DNA of 64,000 bases from Affinirhizobium lemnae (lineage in GTDB: Bacteria > Pseudomonadota > Alphaproteobacteria > Rhizobiales > Rhizobiaceae): contig NZ_JALJQZ010000001.1 in NCBI RefSeq assembly GCF_022968395.1, forward strand, positions 62,001 to 126,000, in the 5' to 3' direction. The notes beneath the pieces are model-generated. The model did no database searches. It had not been told where the DNA came from and was given only the letters and a program-made list of their open reading frames with translations. The position numbers were made by a program, and so were the translations under genes. Positions 35,416 to 44,925 of this stretch are shown here, one piece after another (the stretch's first letter is position 1; each line of letters starts with the position of its first letter).

Positions 35416-36792
35416 TCATGAATTGATGCGTTTCTTGAGGGATGCCACAATCTTCTTGGCGAGCGCTTCATAATCCTCGTCGAAGTGATGACCGCCTGCA
35501 ATGCCAATGGTTTCGATGCCACGCGAGGCAAGAGCCTTGCAGGCATCTTCGTCATCCTCCGTGCCATAGACGCACTGAACCTTCTTGGGATCAATCTTCT
35601 CAAGGTCAACCGTCGGGTTTCCGCCCTCGCCACTGCCTGATGCCCCAAGCCAGCCTGAAACGGAGATTTCGAATTCCGCTGAATTGGAAAGGGCAAGCAG
35701 GCTCAGCATGACTACACGGCTGCGGTCTGCTTCAGGAAGCTGGTTGTAGGTCGAAGGCAAAAGATCTGCCCCGAAGGAATATCCAATCAAGAGGACGTTC
35801 TGAACCCCCCACTGCTTCCGATAGGCGCGGATAATCCGGCTCAGGTCCGCAGCGGTAGAGGCCGCATCCTTCTTGCTCCAGAAGTAACGCAGAGAATCAA
35901 GGCCAACGACTGGAATTCCATCTTCCTGAAGGGCATCGCCAAGATCGGCGTCGATGTCGCGCCATCCGCCGTCTCCTGATATGATGATGGCCATCGTATT
36001 GAGTGTCGGTTTCGTATCGAGGATCGTGAGCGGCAATCCGAGCGGAGAATTATCCTGGCTTGCTGCATCGATCCGGTCCGAAAGCGCCTGGATCAAAGTC
36101 TCTTGTGCAGATCGGTCGGATTGCTCGATATCGATATCCGGTTGTTCTTTCTTCAGCGACTGCGCATGGGCCGTCCCGTCTGCTGTCGCCGATTTGGTGA
36201 GGAATATGCTTGTCGGTGCGGGGAGGGCTCCATCCGACATTCCATACTGGATGCCGCCCGCCATGGTTGTCTTCTCCGCTGGCGTGCAGAGAACCTTGGG
36301 CAGCGCAATCGCAGAACCCGGATCGACGGCAACGGCCTCACCGATCGTGGCCGGAGGGCTCTGCGACATCATTCCCAGAACATAGGTTGCGCCGGTGCCA
36401 ATGCCGGCAATGATGGGCGTCTTGTAGCTGCCATTCCCCAGCGAGCGCTGCACCTGCTGTGCCAGCGATTCGATGTCGGAGATCATGTAGATGCAATCTT
36501 CCGGATCCTGTCCCAGGGATGTGATGTAGGTCGGAAGATCGATCCCGATGACGATGGCGCCCTTTTCGGTGAGGGCTTCCGCCTGCTTGTCTTCGTCGGC
36601 ATTCCAGCCATTCTCATCCGACAGCAGAAAGATGCTGGCCTTCACCTCTCCCTGGGGCATCAGAATGTGAGGGGAGGGAATCATACCGGTATCGAACTTG
36701 TTGACATCAAACCTTTGTGCCATTGCGGGGACGGCTAGTCCCTGTGCCAAGAGGAAAGTGCCCATGGCAACCGTCTTCAGGATAGATCTCAT
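35416..36792 (-). CDS. acvB: Lysyl-phosphatidylglycerol hydrolase AcvB (VirJ-like)
   Basis: A 458-residue periplasmic protein with a signal peptide (to about residue 25, AVPAMAQ) and two alpha/beta-hydrolase-like halves. The C-terminal half has the nucleophile elbow GYSFGA with Ser339, preceded by IISGDGGWRDIDADLGD; a candidate catalytic His is in GGHHFDED near the C-terminus. The N-terminal half has GIGTGA at the matching place, so the Ser is lost (Gly132). In Agrobacterium AcvB hydrolyses lysyl-phosphatidylglycerol and is needed for virulence. The start overlaps the lpiA stop as ATGA, so synthase and hydrolase are coupled. Confidence 0.92.
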   Translation of the reverse strand: MRSILKTVAMGTFLLAQGLAVPAMAQRFDVNKFDTGMIPSPHILMPQGEVKASIFLLSDENGWNADEDKQAEALTEKGAIVIGIDLPTYITSLGQDPEDCIYMISDIESLAQQVQRSLGNGSYKTPIIAGIGTGATYVLGMMSQSPPATIGEAVAVDPGSAIALPKVLCTPAEKTTMAGGIQYGMSDGALPAPTSIFLTKSATADGTAHAQSLKKEQPDIDIEQSDRSAQETLIQALSDRIDAASQDNSPLGLPLTILDTKPTLNTMAIIISGDGGWRDIDADLGDALQEDGIPVVGLDSLRYFWSKKDAASTAADLSRIIRAYRKQWGVQNVLLIGYSFGADLLPSTYNQLPEADRSRVVMLSLLALSNSAEFEISVSGWLGASGSGEGGNPTVDLEKIDPKKVQCVYGTEDDEDACKALASRGIETIGIAGGHHFDEDYEALAKKIVASLKKRINS

Positions 36793-39389
36793 TTTCCGAC
36801 CACGCCTCTTACTCCCCCGCTGATGAGCAGCGTAACGTCCATCAGAGCCAGTACGGCTCCCGTGCCCCCAGCCACAGCGAAATAGCGAGGCTCCCAACGG
36901 GGATGAAATTTCGATTTGAAAGCCCTCAACCCTTTGAAGTTGTAGAAACGTTCACCGTGTTCAAAAAGCGTACTGCCAATCCGGTCCCAAACCGGAGCGA
37001 CTTCTCGTCGCGACATGCCAGACAGCGGCGCCATACCAAGATTGAACCACTGATATTCGGCAATTTTCAGATGCTCGATCAAGCTGACAAACAAAAAGTC
37101 CATGGCGCCTCTAGGAGCCTCGGGCGCGAACCGCATGAGATCGACGCTCGCTTCCGATTTCGTCTGGGTGAGAAATACGGTCGCAAAGGCTATGATCTTG
37201 TCGTTCATGCGAATGATGGCGACGGGCATTGAGGAGACGTAGTCCTCGTCAAACGCACCGAGAGAGAAGCCCTTTTCGCGCGTTTGATGGTGCGACAGCC
37301 AGGAGTCCGAAACGGCTCTCAGCTCCGGCATGAGTGCGGCCACACCCTCGACCTCGACGATTGAGAATTCCATGCCCTCGCGCTTGCCTTTGTTCAGAGC
37401 CTGTCTGAGGCCCGCAAGCCGACCTCCCTTGAGGTCAAAGGCGGACATGTTGACTAATGCCATCTCACCGAGCTTGAAAGCGCGCAGACCCGCATCGGCG
37501 CAAAAGGAAAGCAGAGTTGGCGATACCTGATAAAGAACAGCCCGTCCGCCCGCATCGCGTGCGCGCTCAACGAAACGCCAGATCATTTCGGCGGTTTCTT
37601 CCTTGTCTCCAACCGGGTCACCCAAGGCTATCCAAGATCGGCCCTGGATGCCGTACATGATGAAGCTGCGCCCGCTCTCCGAGAACATCACGTGCTTGTC
37701 GCCCATGCGCACAAGGTTCGCATCGGCACTGTCCTGTGCCTGAACAATGCTGACCGCCTTGCTGATTTCGTCCGCGGTGACTTCGTCCGGCCTGTCGAAT
37801 GCGGGTCGCAGAAGGCTGAAAATGGCAATTGCACCGGAAAGGATACTGACGCCGAGAAGCGCGCGCAGACCACGCGGCGCCTCGCTGAAGAATTCGAACT
37901 GCCACCATAGCTGGTTGCTGTAATCCACGTCTCGATAAACGAAGAACAGAATTGTCGTCGCACCGGCCAGAATGATGCCGAGCGTCACGATCCAGGGCGT
38001 ACTCAGAACCTGATTGAATAGTGATGCGGGCCGCGTAAAGCGCTTTCCGTTCAGAAGCATTGCGATGATGAAGATCGCGAGAAATGTTGCTTCTCCTAAG
38101 GCCAGAGCCCGGACGAAGGAGAACAGGAAGGCGATCGTTCCCGCCACCAGCGCGACCCACCAGGCGCCATCCAGCCTCTGCGCAAGTCCACGGGATGTGA
38201 TGACGAGGGCGAGGCCCAGCAAGCTCGAGATGAAGTGCGCGGCCTCTACCACCGGTAGAGGAACCAGTTTCTTCAGGAATTCCAGATCCGAATCGGGGGT
38301 CGGCGTGACGCTGGAGAAGATCAGCATCGTGCCCAGGAGCAGGGCGAATGCCGACAGAAGAGGCGGCGATAGTCGGGCGGCCACATTGCCGATTTCTCCC
38401 GCTACGGGATGCTTCGCGAATGCGCGAGCCTCCGAGAAGACGACCATCACGATTGCGATCGTCAACGGCAGGACGTGATAGACCATTCGATAGAGGACAA
38501 GACTCCCCAACAACTGATCTAGGCTGATGGAGCTTCCAAGTGCTCCAATGATGACCGCCTCGAAAACACCGAGACCCGCCGGCACGTGGCTGAGAACGCC
38601 AAGACCAACCGCCGTGGAGTAGATCGCAAAGAAGGATGGCCAGCCGATAGTGGTTGGCGGCAACAACACATAGAGCGCAGAGGCGGATACCGCGAGATCG
38701 AAAGCCGTGATCAGGAATTGTCGCGATGAGGTCAGAGTATCGGGCAGACGAAGCCTGATGCCGACGATTTGAACGCGGCGACCATTTCGTCCGACAAACA
38801 AGAGTGACGCCAGCATCAGCAGAACAATCACGGCTCCTACACGGACATACACAGGGTCGAAGCCCAAGATTGCCGACAGGCGAGGTGCGGTGACCAATGC
38901 GGTCAGCGAACTGACCGCCAGCAATCCAAGGCCGAATGCAAAGGTCACAAAGGCAATGACCCGCGCCACATCCTCTGGTGTCAGCCCGAGCCTGCTGTAG
39001 GATCTGAAGCGAATTGCGCCGCCGCTCAAAGCCCCGAAGCCAGCTGTGTTACCGATCGCATAGGCTGTGAACGCTGTCGCAGCCACGGGCGCGATCCGCA
39101 GTTTCCTGCCGATGTATTCCAGTGCATTGAGGTCGTAATAGATCAGAGAGACGAAACTGAGTGCCGTGAAGACTGCTGCAAGCAGGATGTCCGACCAGGC
39201 CGTGTCTGCCAGCGCATCAACGACTTCGTCATAGCGAACTTCATTTGTCAGTTTGTAGACAGCGACGGCCATCATCGCGAAGACGATGAGCATGGCCAAC
39301 CAGGTGAGATAGAACCGGAAACGCGCAAAGAAGGCGGTTATTCGGCTGCCTTGTGGTGTAGTGGGATTGTGTATGTCCTGGCTTTCCAT
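36789..39389 (-). CDS. lpiA: Lysyl-phosphatidylglycerol synthase/flippase LpiA (MprF)
   Basis: An 866-residue membrane enzyme that transfers lysine from Lys-tRNA to phosphatidylglycerol and flips the product, giving resistance to cationic peptides and acid. The N-terminal flippase part has about 14 spans over residues 25-530. The C-terminal cytoplasmic GNAT-like synthase domain covers about 545-850 (GDPVGDKEETAEMIWRFVER; EGMEFSIVEVEGVAALMPEL; WFNLGMAPLSGM). The ATG at 39389 is chosen over an upstream TTG. In Rhizobium tropici the gene is induced at low pH. It is followed without a gap by acvB. Confidence 0.93.
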   Translation of the reverse strand: MESQDIHNPTTPQGSRITAFFARFRFYLTWLAMLIVFAMMAVAVYKLTNEVRYDEVVDALADTAWSDILLAAVFTALSFVSLIYYDLNALEYIGRKLRIAPVAATAFTAYAIGNTAGFGALSGGAIRFRSYSRLGLTPEDVARVIAFVTFAFGLGLLAVSSLTALVTAPRLSAILGFDPVYVRVGAVIVLLMLASLLFVGRNGRRVQIVGIRLRLPDTLTSSRQFLITAFDLAVSASALYVLLPPTTIGWPSFFAIYSTAVGLGVLSHVPAGLGVFEAVIIGALGSSISLDQLLGSLVLYRMVYHVLPLTIAIVMVVFSEARAFAKHPVAGEIGNVAARLSPPLLSAFALLLGTMLIFSSVTPTPDSDLEFLKKLVPLPVVEAAHFISSLLGLALVITSRGLAQRLDGAWWVALVAGTIAFLFSFVRALALGEATFLAIFIIAMLLNGKRFTRPASLFNQVLSTPWIVTLGIILAGATTILFFVYRDVDYSNQLWWQFEFFSEAPRGLRALLGVSILSGAIAIFSLLRPAFDRPDEVTADEISKAVSIVQAQDSADANLVRMGDKHVMFSESGRSFIMYGIQGRSWIALGDPVGDKEETAEMIWRFVERARDAGGRAVLYQVSPTLLSFCADAGLRAFKLGEMALVNMSAFDLKGGRLAGLRQALNKGKREGMEFSIVEVEGVAALMPELRAVSDSWLSHHQTREKGFSLGAFDEDYVSSMPVAIIRMNDKIIAFATVFLTQTKSEASVDLMRFAPEAPRGAMDFLFVSLIEHLKIAEYQWFNLGMAPLSGMSRREVAPVWDRIGSTLFEHGERFYNFKGLRAFKSKFHPRWEPRYFAVAGGTGAVLALMDVTLLISGGVRGVVGK

Positions 39390-40239
39390 CGGTATACCTG
39401 GCAATGCGTTTCTTGATCACAGCAGCGCTTGTCGCACACGGACGGAGCCTGAACCTCCGAACCCAGGTTTCGAGACTGAAACCTCAGCCTTGTGCAAATT
39501 AGAGCTTCTTTAACTACATTCCTCTCGCGTCAATTTGGTCAAAAGTGCGGCGCTGGACACAGCGCGCAGCCTTTGCGCCGGATCGATCTATCAGGCACAG
39601 ATTGAGATTGTACGAAGACATGTCTCCATTCCGCTGCCCTTATCCGCCCCGGCTACGCATTTGTATGAATTAATCAGTTAAAATACGAGTAAACTGTTCC
39701 AATTGGTGTAGATCACTGCAGCCAGAATCCAAGACATTATCATTGATTGTCGCCAAAGCCCGTTGCACGGTAATCGCGAGGAACCTTGGAAAACTATTAT
39801 ATTCGGTAAGGCGCAACAGTTTTTATCTCGCCTCTTCATCGACTTGGCACCAAAGCCTTACGGCGTAGGCTATTTCAGCACTTTGGAAAAGCTTTGAAGG
39901 CTCTCGGCTATTAACCTTCAGGCAAGGAATTAACCATACAACTAGTTCTACAAGGCGAAGTGTGATGGGCCTATACCCGCTCCTTCCTGGCATGATGCCG
40001 CGCCGACGTACCGGTTTTGGTCCGGTATCCTTTTCATCAAGCAGTGATTTTCACCAGGACCCTCTGGCAACCGCCGCGAGCCTAACCCGGTTCGTGGCCC
40101 ATGAAAATCAGCGATCGGATGGAACCTGGAAGTCTGTATCCTTTTTCAAGAAGGGCAGAAAATGTTTTTAACCTCTGTATGCAGAGGGTTCGGTAACAAT
40201 TTTCGCTGATCCTCTTTGGACGGCAGTTGGGGACGGGCT
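39390..40239. other. 850-base gene-free region between lpiA and the chemotaxis operon
   Basis: No convincing gene is seen; a 69-codon open frame at 39962-40171 has no family resemblance. The stretch holds a palindrome near lpiA (39465-39484), an A+T-rich segment around 39660-39700 (TTAATCAGTTAA), and two ATTAACC copies 19 bases apart at 39908-39914 and 39927-39933. It must contain the promoters of lpiA (leftward) and of the large chemotaxis operon (rightward). Confidence 0.65.
39465..39484. repeat. 20-base palindrome upstream of lpiA
   Basis: AGGTTTC (39465-39471), a six-base spacer and GAAACCT (39478-39484) form a perfect inverted repeat about 75 bases before the lpiA start. It could be an operator for the lpiA-acvB operon. 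Confidence 0.45.
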
Positions 40240-41859
40240 TTGGCTCAGGAAACGGCAACGGATCAGGCAAGGAAGGCACAAGCAGGCAGCTTGCGCGAAC
40301 GGCTTGCCTTTGCCGGCCTGGATGCAGAAAGCTGCGAGCTTCTGCGCCGGTTCCGTCCGACGCTGGAAGGATGCCTGAAGCAAGGCCTTCGCGATTTCCT
40401 GCAACGCCTGCAGTCCTCGCCGGATGCGATGCGTCATTTCGAGAGCGATCTGCAGCTGGAAAGATTGCATGACCTGCAGGCTTCCCACTGGAGCGTTCTG
40501 ACGGATGCACGTTTCGATGCGCTCTATGCGGAGCGGGTGAAGGTGCTTTCCGATGCCGAGGGACGGATGGGTCTGGATCCTCGCTGGCATATTGCCGGGC
40601 ACGGCGTGATGCTGGAGGCTCTGATTGGCGGTCTGCTCGAACAGGTCGTCGGAAAGTCCTTACTTTCCGCCGCCCGTAGGCGCGAGAAAGAAATCACTGA
40701 CGCCGTTCAGGCGGTTATCCGCGTCGTGATGGTCGATGTCGAGATTGCAGTATCGCTCCGGATCAATGAAATCCGCCAGAAGCACCAACGTGCCCTGGCA
40801 AACCAGAGGGAACGCGACCAGGCACAGGCAAACGATTTGTTCGGACCTGTTGCAACCGCGCTTGCAAACAAGGATCTGACCATCCGGGTCGTTGAAGATC
40901 GTCCTGAAATCTATGCCGAGCTTTCCTCGCTGTTGGATCAGGCACAGGATGCCATGTGCAGCTCGCTAAAATTGGCCTCCGACAAGCTGCTCCGGGCCGA
41001 AACGCTTGCCGGATCAATTGCTGGCCAGACGCTCGAAATCGCGACAGAGGTTGATGCGCAGGCTGGGGCGCTCTCTGCAGCGTTTAAGGAAATCTCGCAT
41101 CTGACACAGAAGGTGCGCGACAGCGCTGCTGAGTCAGCGGTGGCGGAAAAGGCGACGTCCGAGGCACGCCGCGCGGCCGAAGAAAGCGGCAAGGTTGTCG
41201 GGCGGGCGATCAATGCCATGTCGGATATCGAGCAGTCGGCGGAAAAGATCGGGCAAATTATTGGCGTGATCGATGAGATTGCGTTCCAGACGAACCTTCT
41301 TGCGCTGAATGCCGGCATAGAAGCGGCTCGCGCCGGAGATTCTGGCCGAGGCTTTGCCGTGGTGGCTCAGGAAGTTCGGGCTCTTGCGCAGCGTTCCGCT
41401 GATGCGGCCCGTGAAATCAAGCAGCTCGTGAGCGGTACTAAATCTCAGGTCGAGGCGGGCGTGAAGATGGTGCACCAGACGCAGAATGCGATTGGTGGTC
41501 TCGTCCAGCAGGTTTCCGGAATCAACGAAACGGTTTCCGGTCTTGCTCGTGCAACAGACGAACAGGTTCGCGCGCTTGAGAAGATGAGCCTTGATGTCGA
41601 GGTGCTGGATCAGCGTCTGGCCCGCAGCGCCGAGCGTGCCCGCGCTCTGGGCCAGGAAGGCGATGAACTCAAGACGGTCATCGTGGAACTGGGGCGGACG
41701 GTGCGGGAGTTCCGGATTGAACGCAGTTCGGACAAGAGCCGCATCTGGGAAGCCAGAAAAACTGTACCGACGACGGAAGAGATGATCGATGAGACCGAGA
41801 TTTCTTCGGGCGGAATGATGGCATTCCTGTCGTCCCAGGCAATCGGATTGACAGGTTGA
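40240..41859 (+). CDS. Soluble globin-coupled methyl-accepting chemotaxis protein (IcpA-type)
   Basis: A 539-residue cytoplasmic receptor without membrane spans. The N-terminal ~165 residues match the protoglobin/globin-coupled sensor domain, with a likely haem-proximal His in [19 protein letters not shown]-less coiled coil leads to the MCP signalling tip [34 protein letters not shown]. The C-terminus (SSQAIGLTG) lacks the CheR-docking pentapeptide. A TTG start at 40240 after GGGGACGGG is chosen; a TTG at 40216 is the alternative. It is the first gene of the chemotaxis operon, as icpA is in Sinorhizobium. Oxygen or redox sensing is inferred. Confidence 0.88.
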   Translation: MAQETATDQARKAQAGSLRERLAFAGLDAESCELLRRFRPTLEGCLKQGLRDFLQRLQSSPDAMRHFESDLQLERLHDLQASHWSVLTDARFDALYAERVKVLSDAEGRMGLDPRWHIAGHGVMLEALIGGLLEQVVGKSLLSAARRREKEITDAVQAVIRVVMVDVEIAVSLRINEIRQKHQRALANQRERDQAQANDLFGPVATALANKDLTIRVVEDRPEIYAELSSLLDQAQDAMCSSLKLASDKLLRAETLAGSIAGQTLEIATEVDAQAGALSAAFKEISHLTQKVRDSAAESAVAEKATSEARRAAEESGKVVGRAINAMSDIEQSAEKIGQIIGVIDEIAFQTNLLALNAGIEAARAGDSGRGFAVVAQEVRALAQRSADAAREIKQLVSGTKSQVEAGVKMVHQTQNAIGGLVQQVSGINETVSGLARATDEQVRALEKMSLDVEVLDQRLARSAERARALGQEGDELKTVIVELGRTVREFRIERSSDKSRIWEARKTVPTTEEMIDETEISSGGMMAFLSSQAIGLTG

Positions 41860-41942
41860 AAGGAGACCGGCGCAGGCCGGACAATAGAATTTCAGCGCGA
41901 AATCGCGCTCCGCAAGAAGTTTCGAGAGACGAGGGTCCTGGA

Positions 41943-42242
41943 ATGGCAGTTAATAACAAATCGGCCGAGACGCTTAAGCTGGCAAAGGTTCTGGACCTCA
42001 ATGAGGCGTCCAATCTGCACGGTACATTGATCTCCCTACGCGGCAAAGATGTCGCAATCGACGCATCCGGCGTCGAACGTGTCGGTGTTCAATGTGTACA
42101 GGTCCTGCTGGCTGCGGCCAATGCCTGGGAAAGAGATAGCAAGAGCCTCGTCATCGACAAGGTTTCCGATGCTTTTCGCAAGACCATGCAACTCATCGGC
42201 ATCAACATAGATCACCTGCTCGCGAAGGAGATTCGGCAGTGA
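41943..42242 (+). CDS. cheS: STAS-domain chemotaxis protein CheS
   Basis: A 99-residue single STAS-domain protein (KDVAIDASGVERVGVQCVQV near residue 36; DKVSDAFRKTMQLIGI near residue 75). In Sinorhizobium the gene at this place encodes CheS, which binds CheA and helps phosphate drain through CheY1. The Ser at 43 is the usual STAS phosphosite position (DASGVE), so control by a kinase is conceivable but unproven. Its stop overlaps the cheY1 start. Confidence 0.85.
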   Translation: MAVNNKSAETLKLAKVLDLNEASNLHGTLISLRGKDVAIDASGVERVGVQCVQVLLAAANAWERDSKSLVIDKVSDAFRKTMQLIGINIDHLLAKEIRQ

Positions 42243-42604
42243 AAAAGAAAGTACTTACCGTGGATGACTCGCGGACGATCCGGAACATGCTTCTGGTGAC
42301 TCTGAACAATGCGGGCTTCGAAACCATTCAGGCCGAAGACGGTGTGGAAGGCCTTGAAGTCCTTGAAGAATGCAATCCAGACGTCATCGTCACCGATATC
42401 AACATGCCCCGTCTGGATGGCTTCGGCTTCATCGAGGGTGTGCGCCGGAACGAACGTTATCGTGCGGTGCCGATCCTGGTGCTGACCACGGAAAGTGACG
42501 CGGAAAAGAAGAACCGTGCACGACAGGCCGGAGCGACCGGCTGGATCGTCAAGCCTTTTGATCCCGCGAAATTGATTGATGCGATTGAGCGTGTAACCGC
42601 CTGA
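42239..42604 (+). CDS. cheY1: Chemotaxis response regulator CheY1
   Basis: A 121-residue single receiver domain. Asp9 and Asp10 form the acidic pocket, Asp53 (VTDINMPRLDG) is the phosphorylation site, Thr in VLTTESDA and Lys in GWIVKPFDP complete the active site. In the two-CheY rhizobial system CheY1 acts as a phosphate sink that draws phosphate back from CheA, while CheY2 acts on the motor. A GTG start overlaps the cheS stop. Confidence 0.93.
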   Translation: MKKKVLTVDDSRTIRNMLLVTLNNAGFETIQAEDGVEGLEVLEECNPDVIVTDINMPRLDGFGFIEGVRRNERYRAVPILVLTTESDAEKKNRARQAGATGWIVKPFDPAKLIDAIERVTA

Positions 42605-42620
42605 ACCGGGAATTCCTGCG

Positions 42621-44921
42621 ATGGATATGAACGAAATCAAAGAGATCTTCTTCCAGGAGTGCGAGGAGCAGCTCGCCGAACTGGAATCTGGTCTTCTCAA
42701 GCTGAATGATGGCGACCGAGACCCGGAAACGGTAAATGCCGTCTTCCGCGCGGTTCACTCGATCAAGGGTGGTGCAGGCGCGTTTGGCCTTGATGACCTG
42801 GTTTCGTTCGCACACGTGTTTGAAACGACGCTCGATTGCGTTCGTTCGAACAAGCTCGAACCATCGCAGGATGTCTTGAAAGTCATGCTGAAGTCAGCCG
42901 ATGTGCTGGCAGACCTTGTGACCGCCGCCCGCGATGGCGGTGGTGTGGACGAGGGACGAAGCAGGGGTCTTGTCAAGGAACTTGAAGCCCTGGCTCGAGG
43001 CGAACTGCCAAGCGGCGGCGCTTCGGATGCACCCAAGCCGCAGGCAAAACCTGCCCCGGCCCCGGCAGCAGTGGCTCCGACCGCGGCGCCCGCCCCAACA
43101 GATGACAGCGGCTTCCAGCCCATCCCATTCACATTCGACGAATTCGGGGATGAAGAGGCGACAATCGCGCCGTCCTCGTTCGAGGTGATCTTCAAGCCGC
43201 GGCGCGAGTTGTACAGCAAGGGCAACGAAGCAGCCCTTCTTCTGCGTGATCTCTCCCGCGTTGGTGAGATGAGCATCAACTGCGATATCGACAGCCTTCC
43301 CCTCTTCGAAAAGATGGATCCTGAAGCCGCCTATTTCAGCTGGACCATCAACGTAAAGACCACGAAATCCGAGCAGGATATCCGTTCTGTCTTCGAATTC
43401 GCGGAATGGGATTGCGATCTCGACGTCAGGCTTGCCGAAAGCACGGACGAAGACCTGCCGATGATCCCGGTACCGTTCGATCTCGATTTTCTCAATGACG
43501 ATAGCGCCGAAGACGAGTCTGCCGTCGAAAATCACTCCTCCGAGCAGGCAGCTGCTGTCGCAGCCGCCGAAACGGCAAGCAATGTCAGCAAGTTGGCTGC
43601 CGCTGCCGCCCGCGTGGAGAAAAAAGAAAGCCAGTCCGCTGCAGCCGCAGCTGCCGCCGCAGCAAGCGCCAATGCCGCGAACGCTGCCGCAGGTGCCGGA
43701 CAGACGATCCGCGTTGATCTCGATCGTGTCGATCGCCTGATCAACCTCGTCGGCGAGCTTGTCATCAACCAAGCCATGCTTTCCCAGAGCGTCATCGAAA
43801 ACGATACGACGGGAACATCGTCCATCAACATGGGACTGGAAGAGCTTCAGCAGCTTACGCGCGAGATCCAGGATTCGGTTATGGCGATCCGCGCACAGCC
43901 GGTGAAGCCGGTCTTCCAGCGCATGTCCCGTATCGTTCGCGAAGTCGCCGATATGGTCGGAAAGTCCATCCGCCTTATCACCGAAGGTGAAAACACCGAA
44001 GTCGACAAGACCGTTATCGACAAGCTGGCCGAGCCGCTGACTCACATGATCCGTAACGCAGTCGATCATGGTATTGAGACACCCGAAAAGCGTGAAGCAG
44101 CGGGCAAGAACCCAGAAGGCACGGTCAAGCTGACTGCAAAACACCGGTCCGGCCGCATCCTGATCGAACTGCAGGACGACGGCGCAGGTATCAATCGCGA
44201 GCGCGTTCGCCAGAAGGCTATCGACAACGATCTCATTCCGGCAGATGCCAATCTGACTGACGAAGAAATCGACAACCTGATTTTTATGCCCGGCTTCTCC
44301 ACCGCCGACAAGATCTCAGACATTTCCGGCCGCGGTGTCGGTATGGACGTGGTCAAGCGGTCCATTCAGGCTCTCGGTGGGCGCATTTCCATCAGCTCAC
44401 GGCCAGGTCAGGGTTCGACCTTTACCATGAGCTTGCCGCTTACCCTCGCTGTTCTGGATGGCATGGTCGTCACCGTGGCAGGACAGACGCTCGTCGTGCC
44501 TCTAACGGCCATTGTAGAGACGCTCCAGCCGGAAGCGGCTTCAATTCATTCCTTCGGTGCGAACCAGCGTCTGATCTCGATCCGCAACTCCTTCTGCCCG
44601 TTGGTGGATGTGGGCCGGATCCTGAACTTCCGTTCGATGCAGGCAAACCCTGTTGAAGGCGTCGCTCTTCTGGTGGAGTCCGAAGGCGGAGGCCAGCGGG
44701 CACTGATGGTGGATGCGATCCAGGGTCAACGCCAGGTCGTCATCAAGTCCCTTGAAGCAAACTACACCCATGTTCCGGGCATCGCCGCCGCCACCATTCT
44801 GGGTGACGGACGCGTGGCGCTCATTCTCGACGTTGATGCAGTGGTGGCGGCTTCCCGCGGCCAGTCGCTGCGCGGCGATGGTGCCCTGAAGTCTGATATG
44901 TCTTTGGCAGCAACGGGTTAA
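42621..44921 (+). CDS. cheA: Chemotaxis histidine kinase CheA
   Basis: A 766-residue kinase. The P1 domain carries His46 (FRAVHSIKGGAGAFGLDDLV); P2 lies at about 180-285; dimerisation begins near residue 360 (VDLDRVDRLINLVGELVIN); the ATPase domain has HMIRNAVDHGIETPEKR near residue 475 and GRGVGMDVVKRSI near residue 570; the CheW-like P5 ends the protein. Between P2 and dimerisation lies an Ala-rich linker (about 310-357) with a run of nine Ala. It starts 16 bases after cheY1 and is followed by cheW after four bases. Confidence 0.96.
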   Translation: MDMNEIKEIFFQECEEQLAELESGLLKLNDGDRDPETVNAVFRAVHSIKGGAGAFGLDDLVSFAHVFETTLDCVRSNKLEPSQDVLKVMLKSADVLADLVTAARDGGGVDEGRSRGLVKELEALARGELPSGGASDAPKPQAKPAPAPAAVAPTAAPAPTDDSGFQPIPFTFDEFGDEEATIAPSSFEVIFKPRRELYSKGNEAALLLRDLSRVGEMSINCDIDSLPLFEKMDPEAAYFSWTINVKTTKSEQDIRSVFEFAEWDCDLDVRLAESTDEDLPMIPVPFDLDFLNDDSAEDESAVENHSSEQAAAVAAAETASNVSKLAAAAARVEKKESQSAAAAAAAAASANAANAAAGAGQTIRVDLDRVDRLINLVGELVINQAMLSQSVIENDTTGTSSINMGLEELQQLTREIQDSVMAIRAQPVKPVFQRMSRIVREVADMVGKSIRLITEGENTEVDKTVIDKLAEPLTHMIRNAVDHGIETPEKREAAGKNPEGTVKLTAKHRSGRILIELQDDGAGINRERVRQKAIDNDLIPADANLTDEEIDNLIFMPGFSTADKISDISGRGVGMDVVKRSIQALGGRISISSRPGQGSTFTMSLPLTLAVLDGMVVTVAGQTLVVPLTAIVETLQPEAASIHSFGANQRLISIRNSFCPLVDVGRILNFRSMQANPVEGVALLVESEGGGQRALMVDAIQGQRQVVIKSLEANYTHVPGIAAATILGDGRVALILDVDAVVAASRGQSLRGDGALKSDMSLAATG

Positions 44922-44925
44922 GTGT

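Noticed and set aside
39841-39870. Possible sigma-54 promoter around TTGGCACC
   Set aside because: The downstream GC element of a -24/-12 promoter is missing at the right spacing.
39962-40171. 69-codon open frame in the leader of the chemotaxis operon
   Set aside because: No recognisable family and no convincing ribosome site; likely chance within the gap.
42894-44144. Open frame (416 codons) opposite cheA
   Set aside because: Antisense shadow of the cheA reading frame, with Cys/Gly-rich low-complexity mirror of the Ala linker.
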